DNA of 64,000 bases from Variovorax sp. 770b2 (GCF_900115685.1 NZ_FOXJ01000004.1:423041-487040); one strand, 5' to 3'. Shown: positions 26,007 through 35,702, numbered from the stretch's first letter. Notes: generated by a model from the sequence alone, not told the origin. A program made the numbers and translations.

Positions 26007-26978
26007 ATGAAAAAAGCGGTAATGTGGATTTGCACCATCGCCATGGCGACGGGATTGATGGGCGGGGCGCAAGCGGACGACTCCTGGCCCAGCAAGCCGG
26101 TGCGCGTCATCGTCCCATTTCCTGCTGGCACGTCAGCCGACGTCACGGGGCGCGCTGTTGCGGCGCTGCTGGCACAGCAACTGGGTCAACCCTTCATCGT
26201 CGAAAACCGCCCGGGCGCGAGTGGAACTATCGGACAAGCAATCGCGGCCAAGGCCGAGCCCGATGGACACACCATTCTGATTGCGTCCTCCTCCTGGACA
26301 GTCGTGCCGGCGACCATCCCGCATCTGTCTTTCGATCCCCTGAAGGACTTCACCGGCATCACCATCCTTGCGCAGATTCCAAACGTTCTCGTCGTCAGTC
26401 CGGCCGCCAAGATTTCTTCTGTCGCTGAACTCGTGGCCTTGGCCAGGTCACGACCTGGCAAGCTCAACTATGCAACCGTAGGCACTGGAAGTGCGATGCA
26501 TCTCAATGCCGCGCGTTTTCAGATCAGTGCAGGCATCGACGCAGTCCAAGTACCCTACAAGGGGTCGCCAGAGGTCCTGACCGATTTGATAGGCGGGCAA
26601 GTGGATTTCTGCTTCTGCCCGACCTCGAATGTCTTGCCGATGATCAAGGACGGAAGGCTCGTTCCTCTGGCCGTGGGATCCAGTCGCCGCTCGTCTGCGC
26701 TGCCGGATGTGCCAACAACCGAGGAAGCCGGCTTTCCGAATTCCGCCTACAACTTCTGGATCGGGCTCGCTGTGCCGGCCAAGACGCCACAGTCCGTGGT
26801 CCAGCGGCTGCATGCGGAGACCGTGCGGGCCTTGAACCGGCCAGAAGTGAAGGCGCGCTGGGATGCGCTGGGACAAGAAATGCAGATCTCGACTCCCGAA
26901 CTGTTCAGTGCTCGTCTGCGTGACGAGATGACATCCAACGCGGCGCTTGTGAGAGCCGCAAACATCAAGGAAAACTGA
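26007..26978 (+). CDS. TctC/Bug family periplasmic solute-binding protein
   Basis: A 323-residue receptor. The ATG at 26007 gives a signal peptide (KKAVMWICTIAMATGLMGGA, cleavage near AQADD) followed by WPSKPVRVIVPFPAGTSADV. GQPFIVENRPGASGTIGQA and NYATVGTGSAMHLNAARF are typical of the Bug family. It probably binds the acid or amide imported for this operon. It starts about 110 bases after the aldehyde dehydrogenase and 1 base separates it from the following flavoprotein gene. Confidence 0.92.
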   Translation: MKKAVMWICTIAMATGLMGGAQADDSWPSKPVRVIVPFPAGTSADVTGRAVAALLAQQLGQPFIVENRPGASGTIGQAIAAKAEPDGHTILIASSSWTVVPATIPHLSFDPLKDFTGITILAQIPNVLVVSPAAKISSVAELVALARSRPGKLNYATVGTGSAMHLNAARFQISAGIDAVQVPYKGSPEVLTDLIGGQVDFCFCPTSNVLPMIKDGRLVPLAVGSSRRSSALPDVPTTEEAGFPNSAYNFWIGLAVPAKTPQSVVQRLHAETVRALNRPEVKARWDALGQEMQISTPELFSARLRDEMTSNAALVRAANIKEN

Positions 26979-26979
26979 A

Positions 26980-28362
26980 ATGTACGACGTATTGATTGTT
27001 GGACAGGGGGCCGCGGGCCTTGCCGCCGCCATCAGTGCGATCGAGCTTGCACCCCAGGCACGCGTCGCAGTGATCGACCGCATGCCCGCGGCGCAGGCGG
27101 GGGGAAACACGCGCTGGAGTCCGTCGAACATGCGGATGAAGTCCCTGCATGAGGTGTCGCCCAATTTCGAAGCAGACATGATGACTGCGAGCATGGGACG
27201 CGGCGACCAAGCATATTTTCACGAATTGGCTGTCTGCGCCCCTGATACGCTGCACTGGGCCCAGCAGCAAGGTCTGCAGTTCCAGACGATGGACTACTTT
27301 CTGAAAGCGTGGCCTACACGCATTCAACCTGTGGGGAAAGGGGCAGGAATCATCGATGCCTTTGTGAAATCGGCAAAGGAAAAGGGCGTCGAGTTTCTCT
27401 ATGAGTGTCAGGCCGCCAGCCTTCTCACCGATTCGAACAATGCCGTTGAAGGCATAGCGACAGCCGACGGTCGTAGGCTTCTCTCCAAAGCCGTTGTACT
27501 CGCATGCGGAGGCTTTCAGGGCAACCCGCAGATGATGCGTGAGGAGTTTGGCGATCGCGCCGAAACACTGCGACCCATCTCTCCGGGGACGGCACACAAC
27601 GACGGCGAGGGCATCCGTATGGCGTTGGCCGCCGGCGCTCTGGCCTCGGGCGATTGGGAGGGCATGCACATTGAACCTGTTGATCCGAGGAGCCAAAATC
27701 CTGCGGCACTTGTTCTGGTGTATCCCTATGGAATTCTGGTCGATCGCGATGGACGGCGGTTCTTTGACGAGGGGGGCGCGTTGGTCCACGAGACGTGGGA
27801 AGAGCTTTCTCGCGTCATCCACTTCGACCTTCCGGGAAGCGTCGCCTGGACCATCGTCGATTCCCGGGTGTTGGACATCCCGGACTACGAGAGTGCAGTG
27901 CGGTCCGAGGTGCCGCCGTTGAAGGCTGACACCATGGAGGAGTTGGCAGTGCTTGCCGGGATCGATCCCGATACGCTCGCGGACACCGTGTCGCAGTACA
28001 ACGCGGCCTGCATTGGCATGCCGACGCAGTTCGATGCCTCGCGGGTAGATGGCCTTTCCACCGCCCTGGACGTCACGCCGAAAAAATCAAACTGGGCATT
28101 CGCATTGCGCAAGCCTCCTTTTCTTGCCTTTCCGGTGGCAGGAGCCATCGTCTACACGTTTGGCGGCCTGTCCACCGATCTCGGCGCACGCGTGAGAGGC
28201 CAAGGTGGCCCCATTTCCGGGCTCTACGCGGCTGGCGAGATCACCGGACATTTCTATGCCCGGGCACCGAACGCCGTGGCCGTGATGCGGGCGCTTGTAT
28301 TCGGGCGCATTGCGGGGCGCAACGCCATTCAGATGACATATGGAGAAAGACCAGGTAAATGA
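26980..28362 (+). CDS. FAD-dependent dehydrogenase (fumarate reductase / TcuA-like flavoprotein)
   Basis: A 460-residue flavoprotein of the fumarate-reductase/tricarballylate-dehydrogenase class. The N-terminal dinucleotide fold is DVLIVGQGAAGLAAAISAIE, followed by the AGGNTRWS motif. Late APNAVAVMRALVFGRIAGRNA closes the FAD domain. There is no signal peptide or haem motif, so it is cytoplasmic. Such enzymes reduce or oxidise a carboxylic acid double bond. It is directly linked to the TctC gene before it and overlaps the aminotransferase gene after it (ATGA). Confidence 0.88.
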   Translation: MYDVLIVGQGAAGLAAAISAIELAPQARVAVIDRMPAAQAGGNTRWSPSNMRMKSLHEVSPNFEADMMTASMGRGDQAYFHELAVCAPDTLHWAQQQGLQFQTMDYFLKAWPTRIQPVGKGAGIIDAFVKSAKEKGVEFLYECQAASLLTDSNNAVEGIATADGRRLLSKAVVLACGGFQGNPQMMREEFGDRAETLRPISPGTAHNDGEGIRMALAAGALASGDWEGMHIEPVDPRSQNPAALVLVYPYGILVDRDGRRFFDEGGALVHETWEELSRVIHFDLPGSVAWTIVDSRVLDIPDYESAVRSEVPPLKADTMEELAVLAGIDPDTLADTVSQYNAACIGMPTQFDASRVDGLSTALDVTPKKSNWAFALRKPPFLAFPVAGAIVYTFGGLSTDLGARVRGQGGPISGLYAAGEITGHFYARAPNAVAVMRALVFGRIAGRNAIQMTYGERPGK

Positions 28363-29378
28363 ACGCAAGTACAAAAGAAGATGCTGCGCGCCCCGCCTTT
28401 GGTGCTGTGCTCGTCGATCACATGGCTGTCGCGGCCTATGGTACCGGGGCATGGGCCCCATTTGAAATACGCCCGACCGAGGCGATCCCGATGCATCCGG
28501 GCGCTCATGTGCTGCACTACGCTAGCAGTTGCTTCGAGGGCTTCAAGGCTTATCGCGGTCCGGATGGACAGGTGAATGTCTTCCGGATGGACCGTCATAT
28601 CGAGAGGCTTCGCCAGAGCGCACGAGCGCTTGCGCTACCGGTTCCGGGCACGGAGCAGCTCGACCAGATGATCCGTGCCTTGATCGATCGAACTCGCAGG
28701 AGCGTGCCCGATGCGCCGGGCGCGCTCTATCTTCGACCGCTGCTGTTCGGCACCATGGCCGCCATCGGAGGCGCCGCCACGCCGCCCACGGAGGCGCTCC
28801 TGATCGTGATTGCGAGTCCCGTGTGGGACTATTTCGAAGGCGGGGCCAAGCCATTGCGTATCTTTGTCGACGATCAACATCAACGTACGGCGCCTCACTT
28901 GGGCGAGGTGAAGGCCGGTGCGAACTACGCCGCGGCAATCGGGCAGACCGTGATCGCACGGCAGCAGCATGGTGCGGACCAGGTGCTGTTCTGCCCGCAA
29001 GGGCAGGTGCAGGAAACGGGAGCAGCCAATTTCGTGCTGCTCAGGGACAGGCATCTGCTCACCCGCAGCTTGGACAGCACCTTCCTGCATGGCGTGACCC
29101 GCGACTCCCTGCTGACCATCGCTCGCGATGAAGGCTACCGGGTGGAGGAGCGAAACTTCGACGTCGCCGAGATGTTGGCGTGGGTGTCGACGGGCGAGGC
29201 GGCTCTGGCGGGCACGGCGGCCGTTCTTGCGGGTGTTGGAACGCTGATTCATGGCGAAGAAGAACATCGCGTTGGCGATGGCGCAGTCGGACCGATAACG
29301 CAAAATCTCCGCTCGCAGTTGGTGGACATCCAGCAAGGTCGCGTTGAAGATAGATTTGGCTGGCTGACGCCGGTTTGA
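28359..29378 (+). CDS. Class IV aminotransferase (IlvE-like)
   Basis: A 339-residue fold-type IV PLP enzyme. Landmarks are HPGAHVLHYASSCFEGFKAY, NVFRMDRHIERLRQSARALA, LYLRPLLFG, the lysine in HLGEVKAGANYAAAIGQ, QETGAANFVLL and HGVTRDSLLTIARDEGY. Close to branched-chain aminotransferases. Its place in a catabolic operon beside a ThDP enzyme suggests an unusual amino donor or acceptor, or a 2-oxo-acid interconversion in the pathway. Substrate not deducible. Confidence 0.9.
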   Translation: MNASTKEDAARPAFGAVLVDHMAVAAYGTGAWAPFEIRPTEAIPMHPGAHVLHYASSCFEGFKAYRGPDGQVNVFRMDRHIERLRQSARALALPVPGTEQLDQMIRALIDRTRRSVPDAPGALYLRPLLFGTMAAIGGAATPPTEALLIVIASPVWDYFEGGAKPLRIFVDDQHQRTAPHLGEVKAGANYAAAIGQTVIARQQHGADQVLFCPQGQVQETGAANFVLLRDRHLLTRSLDSTFLHGVTRDSLLTIARDEGYRVEERNFDVAEMLAWVSTGEAALAGTAAVLAGVGTLIHGEEEHRVGDGAVGPITQNLRSQLVDIQQGRVEDRFGWLTPV

Positions 29379-29382
29379 TGCC

Positions 29383-31062
29383 ATGAAAAAACCAGAACTG
29401 GGGATGCGTCACGGGGGGCGAATCCTGGCCGATGCCTTGGTAGGCCAAGGGGTCACGATGGCGTTTGGTGTTCCCGGCGAAAGTTATCTCCCGCTGTTGG
29501 ACGGCCTGCACGACGTGCGAGATCGGCTTGCATTTGTCTCATGTCGCCACGAGGGTGGGGCGGCCTACATGGCCGAGGCTTACGGCAAGCTCACCGGTCG
29601 GCCAGGTGTCTTGTTGGTCACACGGGGGCCGGGGGCAACGAACGGCGCCGTTGGTGTGCACACCGCTTTCCAGGACTCCACCCCCATGGTGGTGCTGGTG
29701 GGCCAGGTCGGCAATGCGATGGCCGAGCGCGAGGCGTTTCAGGAGATCGATTACCGGCGCATGTTCGGACCGATGGCTAAGTGGGTCGCACAGATCGACC
29801 GCATCGACAGGATCCCGGAATTCGTCAGCCGGGCGTTTCACACAGCAATGGCGGGCCGGCCGGGACCTGTGGTTTTAGCTCTTCCGGAGGACGTTCTTTT
29901 TTCCGAGGCATCTGTCGCCGATGTCGGCCATCATCACGTGGTCCGAGCCGCTCCGACAGCGCAGGCGATGGGCCAGTTGGCGACGATTCTGGAATCCGCT
30001 CAGCGCCCACTGCTGATCGTCGGAGGCAGCGGGTGGGATCGCCCGGCTCGAAGGCGCCTGCAAACCTGGGCCGAGGCAAACGGTCTGCCAATCTGTACGT
30101 CGTTCCGTTGCCAGGATTTGGTGGACAACGATAGTCCTTGCTATGTTGGAGACATGGGGATCGCCATCAATCCCCAACTCGCGCAGCGCATCAAGGAAGC
30201 CGATGTTCTATTGGTCATCGGTGCTCGTCTAGGCGAGATGACGACCCAGGGCTACACGCTTCTCGAAGTTCCCCATCCTCGGCAACGCTTGGTGCATGTT
30301 CACGTGGGGGCCGAGGAAATCGGGAAGGTCTATTTTCCTGAGCTTGCCATCAATTCCGGGTATCCCGAATTCATAGCGGCATTGGAGTCGACTTCGTTGC
30401 GCGCCAATGCGCAATGGGGGGGGCAAACGGCCGCGGCTCGCGCGGACTATCTCGAGTGGAGCGTGCCTCGACGCATGCCGGGTGATGTTCAGTATGGCGA
30501 GATTGTTCGATGGCTGAGTGACCAGCTTCCTGACGACGCGGTGCTCACAACCGGTGCTGGAAACTTCACTGGATGGGTGCATCGTCATTTCGCCTTCACC
30601 GGATCTCGCTCGCAGCTCGCTCCTACAAACGGATCGATGGGCTACAGCTACTGTTCCGCCCTGGCTGCCAAGTTGCTTGCCCCCGAGCGGACGGTCGTGG
30701 CAGTGTGCGGTGATGGCGACTTCCTCATGAATGGGCAGGAAATCGCGACCGCAGTTCAACACGGTGCCCAGTTTGTCGCGTTGGTCGTGAACAACGGACT
30801 CTATGGGAGCATTCGGATGCACCAGGAAAGGCACTATCCTGGCCGGGCTATCGGCACAGCGTTACACAACCCGGATTTTGCCGCGTATGCACGCGCATTC
30901 GGGGCTCATGGCGAAACGGTGGAACGCACTCAAGAATTCGCGCCGGCGTACGAACGCGCGCGAAACTCTGGAAAACCCGCTTTGATCGAGTTGCGTGTTG
31001 ATCCGGAGGCCATAACGCCGAGCATGACTTTGTCAGGAATTAACGGTGCCTTCGGTGGATAG
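29383..31062 (+). CDS. Thiamine-diphosphate-dependent enzyme (acetolactate synthase large-subunit-like)
   Basis: A 559-residue enzyme with three ThDP domains: an N-terminal PYR domain with the catalytic Glu57 in CRHEGGAAYMAEAYGK, a central domain (PLLIVGGSGWDRPA), and a C-terminal PP domain with CGDGDFLMNGQEIATAV and NNGLYGSIRMHQE that binds Mg-ThDP. Family members make acetolactate or decarboxylate 2-oxo acids. No small regulatory subunit gene is present. It begins 4 bases after the aminotransferase and ends the operon. It may process a 2-oxo acid formed by that aminotransferase. Confidence 0.9.
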   Translation: MKKPELGMRHGGRILADALVGQGVTMAFGVPGESYLPLLDGLHDVRDRLAFVSCRHEGGAAYMAEAYGKLTGRPGVLLVTRGPGATNGAVGVHTAFQDSTPMVVLVGQVGNAMAEREAFQEIDYRRMFGPMAKWVAQIDRIDRIPEFVSRAFHTAMAGRPGPVVLALPEDVLFSEASVADVGHHHVVRAAPTAQAMGQLATILESAQRPLLIVGGSGWDRPARRRLQTWAEANGLPICTSFRCQDLVDNDSPCYVGDMGIAINPQLAQRIKEADVLLVIGARLGEMTTQGYTLLEVPHPRQRLVHVHVGAEEIGKVYFPELAINSGYPEFIAALESTSLRANAQWGGQTAAARADYLEWSVPRRMPGDVQYGEIVRWLSDQLPDDAVLTTGAGNFTGWVHRHFAFTGSRSQLAPTNGSMGYSYCSALAAKLLAPERTVVAVCGDGDFLMNGQEIATAVQHGAQFVALVVNNGLYGSIRMHQERHYPGRAIGTALHNPDFAAYARAFGAHGETVERTQEFAPAYERARNSGKPALIELRVDPEAITPSMTLSGINGAFGG

Positions 31063-31895
31063 AAATTGATCGATCGGCGGTGCGGAGAAAAGAGAACCAT
31101 CCCCACCTTCGGCGCGTCCGAAGCGCTTCTTGCCGAAGCACAGATTGTTGTATCGATGCCGAATGGGGCTATCGCCGGGATTCGTCTCGGCGGACGGCGC
31201 GTCGGCCGACGATCAGATCGCCGCGTTCATTGCCTCGATGGGTGCGCGCCTTCACTTCAGACGGGGAACGACGTGCCGAAGGTCTGACTATTGGGCTCAG
31301 CATTGCCTATCATGGGCGGCTCGCAGCTATATCGCTTCAGATGAACGAACGGCTGCAGCCGACCTGACGCTGATCAGGTTGCCTATTGGGGTCAGGGCTC
31401 CGCTTTGTCGCTGTCCTGCGTATCGGCCTCAGTCCCTTTCCGGCAGGCAACCGCAGCGCAGCACCCTAGGTGCGAAGGCGTCAGCGACATAAGCCCACAG
31501 GGTCGAGACAAGCAAGCTCGATGCACGGCACGACATAGCGGCAGACGAAGTCGGCGACGCACCCCGGCAGCAGAAGAGAGCAGGCGGGCGTGCCTGCATC
31601 CGGCACTTTCTCTCTTCTGAGAAAATCCCCGCATCGCTTCTCGATGGCTGTTGCCTCTGGCTTTATGGAACTATCCGCCGCGAGTGTGGCGTCATAGCTC
31701 GCGATCTTTTCGGTGAGCTTGACGAGTTCCCGAAGGTCTGATTTGCTTTGGTAAACATTTTTGCTATGAATCGCTGGCAACGAACTGGCGTAAGGTCCCT
31801 TGTCATTAATTCGGAATTCTCATGGGTTCAGCAACTTCACAGCGAGATTTAATTTCCAGTCGTCGACGTCGCGAGTGCGCCCTTGCAGAAGCAGG
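31063..31895. other. 830-base stretch with no recognised gene
   Basis: After the ThDP gene there are only short, unconserved frames. One minus-strand frame at 31481-31780 (99 codons; LRELVKLTEKIASYDATLAA then FLRREKVPD) could be a small protein of unknown function. It lacks a clear ribosome site, and its Cys-rich tail (SLLLPGCVADFVCRYVVPC) resembles chance translation. No terminator with a T-run was found. Confidence 0.4.
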
Positions 31896-32327
31896 CTAGT
31901 CCCTTCGCGTACTGACTCGACTTCCGCTGTGGATCAGAGCCAAGATTCCCCGCCTGATACTCTCAAACAGCGCAGGTGGGATGAACCCGTAGTCAATTCG
32001 AGGATTCTGTGTGGAAATGGGTCGGAGGTCATACCCGGGCCAGGTGAAGCGATTTACCTCCGTCAAGATCACCCAGGATCTTTCAATGTCGAGACCCAGA
32101 TGAGCCTTCACCCGCAGCGGAATCTCAATCCCCAGGTCCCCACCTTCGGGAGGTGAATGAGTGATCGGTGAGACCGTAACGACCACCTGCTTCTCGACCT
32201 CTTCGACCGCTGTCACGATGACGCAGGGTCGGTTCCTTACACCTTCCGTCTGGCCTTGTTGCTGTTCGTGACTCCAAAGATATGCGAATGAGATGACAAG
32301 ACCGACCTCCGGCTTTGGAAACGCCAT
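31896..32327 (-). CDS. PemK/MazF-like toxin of a type II toxin-antitoxin pair
   Basis: A 143-residue protein with the PemK-like beta-barrel pattern: PEVGLVISFAYLWSHEQQQG, then RNRPCVIVTAVEE, VVTVSPITHSPP, SWVILTEVNRFTWPGYDL. Members are mRNA-cleaving toxins. It follows its putative antitoxin by 4 bases in the same direction, which is the classic order. An alternative is a non-toxic growth-regulator homologue. Confidence 0.85.
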   Translation of the reverse strand: MAFPKPEVGLVISFAYLWSHEQQQGQTEGVRNRPCVIVTAVEEVEKQVVVTVSPITHSPPEGGDLGIEIPLRVKAHLGLDIERSWVILTEVNRFTWPGYDLRPISTQNPRIDYGFIPPALFESIRRGILALIHSGSRVSTRRD

Positions 32328-32331
32328 TCGC

Positions 32332-32598
32332 CTAGTCGCCCAGCAATGCGTTCAATGCATCGTGACTCGAATCCATACGGCTTTTTGATAGAGCCTCAAT
32401 GACCTCCAAGGGGAAATCTTGGATCGCATAGGCCTTGACCGCACGAGCCTTCAGGCGCTCAAACTCGTCAAATTCTTTCCTCGAGATAAAGTAGCCAGTA
32501 ACACGATTGTGGCTAGTCACAGCCACGGACTCGGCTTGGACAATCTCACGGTAATGACCGAAGTTCTTGGCAAATTCGCTGGCAGCAACAGTGATCAT
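32332..32598 (-). CDS. Phd/YefM-like antitoxin
   Basis: An 88-residue protein. The N-terminal half (VAASEFAKNFGHYREIVQAE, VAVTSHNRVTGYFISRKEFD) matches the Phd/YefM DNA-binding fold, and the C-terminal tail (IEALSKSRMDSSHDALNALL) should wrap the toxin. GGAG lies before the ATG. A short palindrome at 32617-32629 could be its autoregulatory operator. Confidence 0.88.
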   Translation of the reverse strand: MITVAASEFAKNFGHYREIVQAESVAVTSHNRVTGYFISRKEFDEFERLKARAVKAYAIQDFPLEVIEALSKSRMDSSHDALNALLGD

Positions 32599-32616
32599 CA
32601 GATATCTCCGTAGTAT

Positions 32617-32629
32617 CCGTATTTTACGG
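32617..32629. promoter_or_regulatory. Palindrome upstream of the toxin-antitoxin operon
   Basis: CCGTATTTTACGG has 5-bp arms around TTT and lies 19-31 bases before the antitoxin start. Position and symmetry fit an autoregulatory antitoxin operator. Confidence 0.5.
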
Positions 32630-32687
32630 AAAAGGAGGAAAAGGGCAAGTTAAGACGTGTGAGCCCTATGGGCGCACAAAATCGAAC

Positions 32688-33605
32688 TCAGACCGTTAGA
32701 TTTAACATAACACACATTGTGTTATCAGATATTCTGGCGCGTTGAAGCGTAGCCACATCCCAGCGCCGTAAGGGAAGATCGGGCTCAGTGAATAACGCGC
32801 CTGCGCTGGCCAGGGCATCAAAGTCCCACAACGGCGCGGCGACCGTGTTGTTGAAGGCCGGCGCCATGCGCGCCGCCTTGTCGCCGAGGTCCTGCACCGT
32901 GTCCTGCATGCCGAGAGGACCGGTGATGCTCTCTCGCACCAGCTCCTGCCAGGGCTTGCCGTAGCGCTCGGAGAGCACCAAACCCACCACGCCGAGGCCG
33001 AAATTGCTGTAGCCAGCCACGCAGGGCGGCGCCTTGGCCATGGGTTGGTTGGACAACGCCGCCAGCAAGCGGCGGCGGCTGAATCTCGAAAAGGGATCGG
33101 CGGAGGCGTAGCGCTCGAAATCCGGCGGGTCCCATGGCAGGCAGGCACTGTGCGTGATGAGCCGACGCAGCGTGATGGCAGACACCTCGGGCGACAGCGC
33201 GGCCTTGCCCCGGAGCAACGCGCCCAGGTTGTCGTCCAGCGCCAGGTCGCCGCGCTCCACGCTCTGCGCCAGCAGGAGGCCCGTGAAGACCTTGCTGATC
33301 GAGCCGATCTCGTAGAGCGGCTGGGCGTCTGTGTCGCTTGCCTCGGCCGGCGCGGTATCGCGCGCGGCGGCCGCCTCGTCGTTCTGCATGAAAGCGAAGC
33401 GCGCCTACCCCGCATGCAGCACGCCAACCGAGACCGAGCCGCGTTCATCTCGCAGCGCCATCCGCGCCGGTTCTGCGGGGTCGCTGGAAAAGCTGGGTGG
33501 CTGCGCCCAGGACGCGCTGAAGGCCAGCAGACCCGACAGCAGCAGCGCGCCGCGACGCCGTCTTGACCGCAGGATGTCACGAGCCTTCTTCATGCATTTG
33601 TCCAT
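32688..33605 (-). pseudogene. Serine hydrolase / class C beta-lactamase-like, nonsense-mutated and truncated
   Basis: The gene starts 16 bases after the histidine kinase with a signal peptide (GALLLSGLLAFSASWAQ). The frame is stopped by TAG at 33405-33407 after VSVGVLHAG and resumes in the same frame with ARFAFMQNDE, so one nonsense change split it. Further on, GSISKVFTGLLLA holds the SxxK nucleophile and YSNFGLGVVGLVL the YxN motif. The C-terminal part is lost: after LWDFDALASAGA the reading runs out. The periplasmic penicillin-binding-type hydrolase is therefore inactive. A C-terminal piece of a similar protein lies at 38.9-39.4 kb. Confidence 0.88.
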
Positions 33606-33621
33606 TGGGCATCCCTGATTT

Positions 33622-35046
33622 TCAGCCGGCTCGGAAATCCGCGTTGGGCACGCTCACCAGAAATCCGACCCCGCGATCGTCCAGCCCTGCAATGAGCGCC
33701 GCGTTGCCGCCCATGCCGCGCGCGGCTTGTTGGACGATGGACAGCCCCAGGCCCGAACCCGCAACGTCGATGTGGCCGTTGCCGCGCCAGAATCGCTCGA
33801 ACACGCGCGCTTGCTCTGCCGCAGGGATGCCCGGACCGTCGTCGCGCACCAGCAGCGTGAGCCGCTCGCCCTCGTCGAGCAGATGCACGACGACGCGCCC
33901 GTTGGTCCGTCCGTAACGGATGGCGTTGTCGACAAGGTTGTCGACGATGGAGCCAAGCCCGGGCAGGTCGACTGAGGCCAGCAGCGCGTCCGGCGCCTCC
34001 AACTCGAGCTCGATGCCACGCGCCATCGCCGCGTCCGCCATCGGGGCCAGCCACTGGCGCACGGCCTGCGCCACACCGCCACGCTGCAGCGCGGGACGTT
34101 GGCCTTCGTCCAGCGAGGCCAGCAGCAAGAGTTGCTGCGCCAAGTGAGAGGCGCGCCCCACGGCATGGTTCAGGTGCTGCAAGCCCTCCTCCCGCACTTG
34201 TGCGTCGGTGGCGTGTGCCAGCACATGGGCCTGCGTGGTGATCACGGCCATCGGCGTGCGGATCTCGTGCGCCGCATCCTGCACGAAGAAGCGCTCACGG
34301 TCGACCTTTTGCTTCAGCCGCGCAAGGAGATGGTCAATCGCTTTCACCAATGGCTTGAGTTCGCGGTGCCGCACGTGCACTGCCAGCGGCGTGAGATCGT
34401 CTGGCGCACGCTGGGCGATGGTGCGGGCCACCTGCTGCAGCGGCGTGAGGCCGTTGCGCACTGAGAGCCACACAGCGCCAAGGACAATTGGCAGCGCCAG
34501 CACAAGGTAGGGCAGCAGGGAGCGGCCGTTGTAGGCGAGGAAGGCAGCGTCGGTACGCAACGGCTCGACGACACGCAGCGTCCAGCGCCCCGAGCGCGCT
34601 TCGTACACGTTGTGGGCGATACCACCTACCTCCACCGCCACGAGAGTGCGAGGCGCATCAGGTAACACGGTGTCGTGCAGCGCAGGCGACGCCCACACGC
34701 GCCGGCCCTGGTTGTCCAGTAACTCAAACAGCCGCACGCCCGGAAAACGTCCCTCCGCCTGACGCCGTGCATTGAGCCATTGGCTGGTGGCCGCCATCAC
34801 GGCCTGCGCCTGGCCAATGTCGGCGATCGGCGCCAGCGCTTCGCTGAAGTCCTCGCTGAACCGGTCGAGGCCTGGCGCATTGGTCTCGATCCGCTGGGCC
34901 TGCACGTAGAGGTAGCCCAACAGCACGGCCCAGATGACCAGGAAGGCGACGAGCACCGAGGCCACGCCGCGGCGCTGCAGCGTGGGTTCGGTCACGCGCT
35001 CGCGCAGTCCACCGAGCATGGATGGCGGGGACAAGGCCTGGGTCAT
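33622..35046 (-). CDS. Sensor histidine kinase (QseC/TctE-like)
   Basis: A 474-residue kinase. The first membrane helix is near 28-48 (VASVLVAFLVIWAVLLGYLY), then a periplasmic sensor domain of about 130 residues and a second helix (YLVLALPIVLGAVWL), then HAMP. The dimerisation region has the phospho-acceptor His in QDAAHEIRTPMAVI. The ATPase domain shows NLVDNAIRYG, DDGPGI and GSGLGLSIV. It overlaps the response regulator gene by 4 bases and is followed by the broken serine hydrolase, perhaps a former target or accessory. Confidence 0.94.
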   Translation of the reverse strand: MTQALSPPSMLGGLRERVTEPTLQRRGVASVLVAFLVIWAVLLGYLYVQAQRIETNAPGLDRFSEDFSEALAPIADIGQAQAVMAATSQWLNARRQAEGRFPGVRLFELLDNQGRRVWASPALHDTVLPDAPRTLVAVEVGGIAHNVYEARSGRWTLRVVEPLRTDAAFLAYNGRSLLPYLVLALPIVLGAVWLSVRNGLTPLQQVARTIAQRAPDDLTPLAVHVRHRELKPLVKAIDHLLARLKQKVDRERFFVQDAAHEIRTPMAVITTQAHVLAHATDAQVREEGLQHLNHAVGRASHLAQQLLLLASLDEGQRPALQRGGVAQAVRQWLAPMADAAMARGIELELEAPDALLASVDLPGLGSIVDNLVDNAIRYGRTNGRVVVHLLDEGERLTLLVRDDGPGIPAAEQARVFERFWRGNGHIDVAGSGLGLSIVQQAARGMGGNAALIAGLDDRGVGFLVSVPNADFRAG

Positions 35047-35702
35047 GAGGTCACCAGCAGGTAGCCGACGCCGCGCACGGTGCGGATGCAGTCGGCGCCG
35101 ATCTTGCGGCGCAGGTTGGAGACATGGACTTCAAGGGCGCTGGAGTCGAGCGCTTCGCCCAATGGCGTCATGCGCTGCGCCAGCAGGTTCTTCGCCATCA
35201 CCACGCCGGGCTCGCGCGCAAGTTCGAGCAGAATCTGGAATTCGCGCGGCGACAGCGCCACCGGGTGCCCGCCGCGCCGCACGCTGTGTCGACGCGGCTC
35301 GATGACAAGGTCGCCGACGGTCCAGCTTTCGCTGGCTTGGCGTGCGGCACGGCGCAGCACGGCATGGATGCGGGCAATGAGCTCAGAGGTGACGAAGGGC
35401 TTGAGGACGAAGTCGTCGGCGCCGCCGTTGAGTCCTCGCAGACGGTCTTCCACGGCGCCGTGCGCGGTGATCACGATGATGGGTGCGGTGCAGCCATGCT
35501 CGCGCCACCGCGCCAAGAGGTCGAATCCGCTGCCGTCGGGCAGGCCCAGGTCCAGCAACACGCAATCGAAGGCTTCGGTGTCGAGCAGATCCGGCGCATC
35601 GGCCGCACGTCGTCGCCACTCGCTGGACAAGCCCTCGACCTTCAATGCGGACTGCAAGGCGCGGCCGAGGTCCAGGTCGTCTTCGATGAGCAGCAGGTGC
35701 AT
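35043..35702 (-). CDS. OmpR-family response regulator (QseB-like)
   Basis: A 219-residue regulator. The receiver has acidic pocket IEDDLDLG, phospho-acceptor Asp in DCVLLDLGLPDGSG and the conserved Lys in VLKPF. The C-terminal winged helix is ALSPREFQILLELA, then SSALEVHVSNLRRKIG and IRTVRGVGYLL. It is the first gene of the two-component operon and should be phosphorylated by the kinase encoded just after it. The stimulus is unknown. Confidence 0.94.
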   Translation of the reverse strand: MHLLLIEDDLDLGRALQSALKVEGLSSEWRRRAADAPDLLDTEAFDCVLLDLGLPDGSGFDLLARWREHGCTAPIIVITAHGAVEDRLRGLNGGADDFVLKPFVTSELIARIHAVLRRAARQASESWTVGDLVIEPRRHSVRRGGHPVALSPREFQILLELAREPGVVMAKNLLAQRMTPLGEALDSSALEVHVSNLRRKIGADCIRTVRGVGYLLVTS

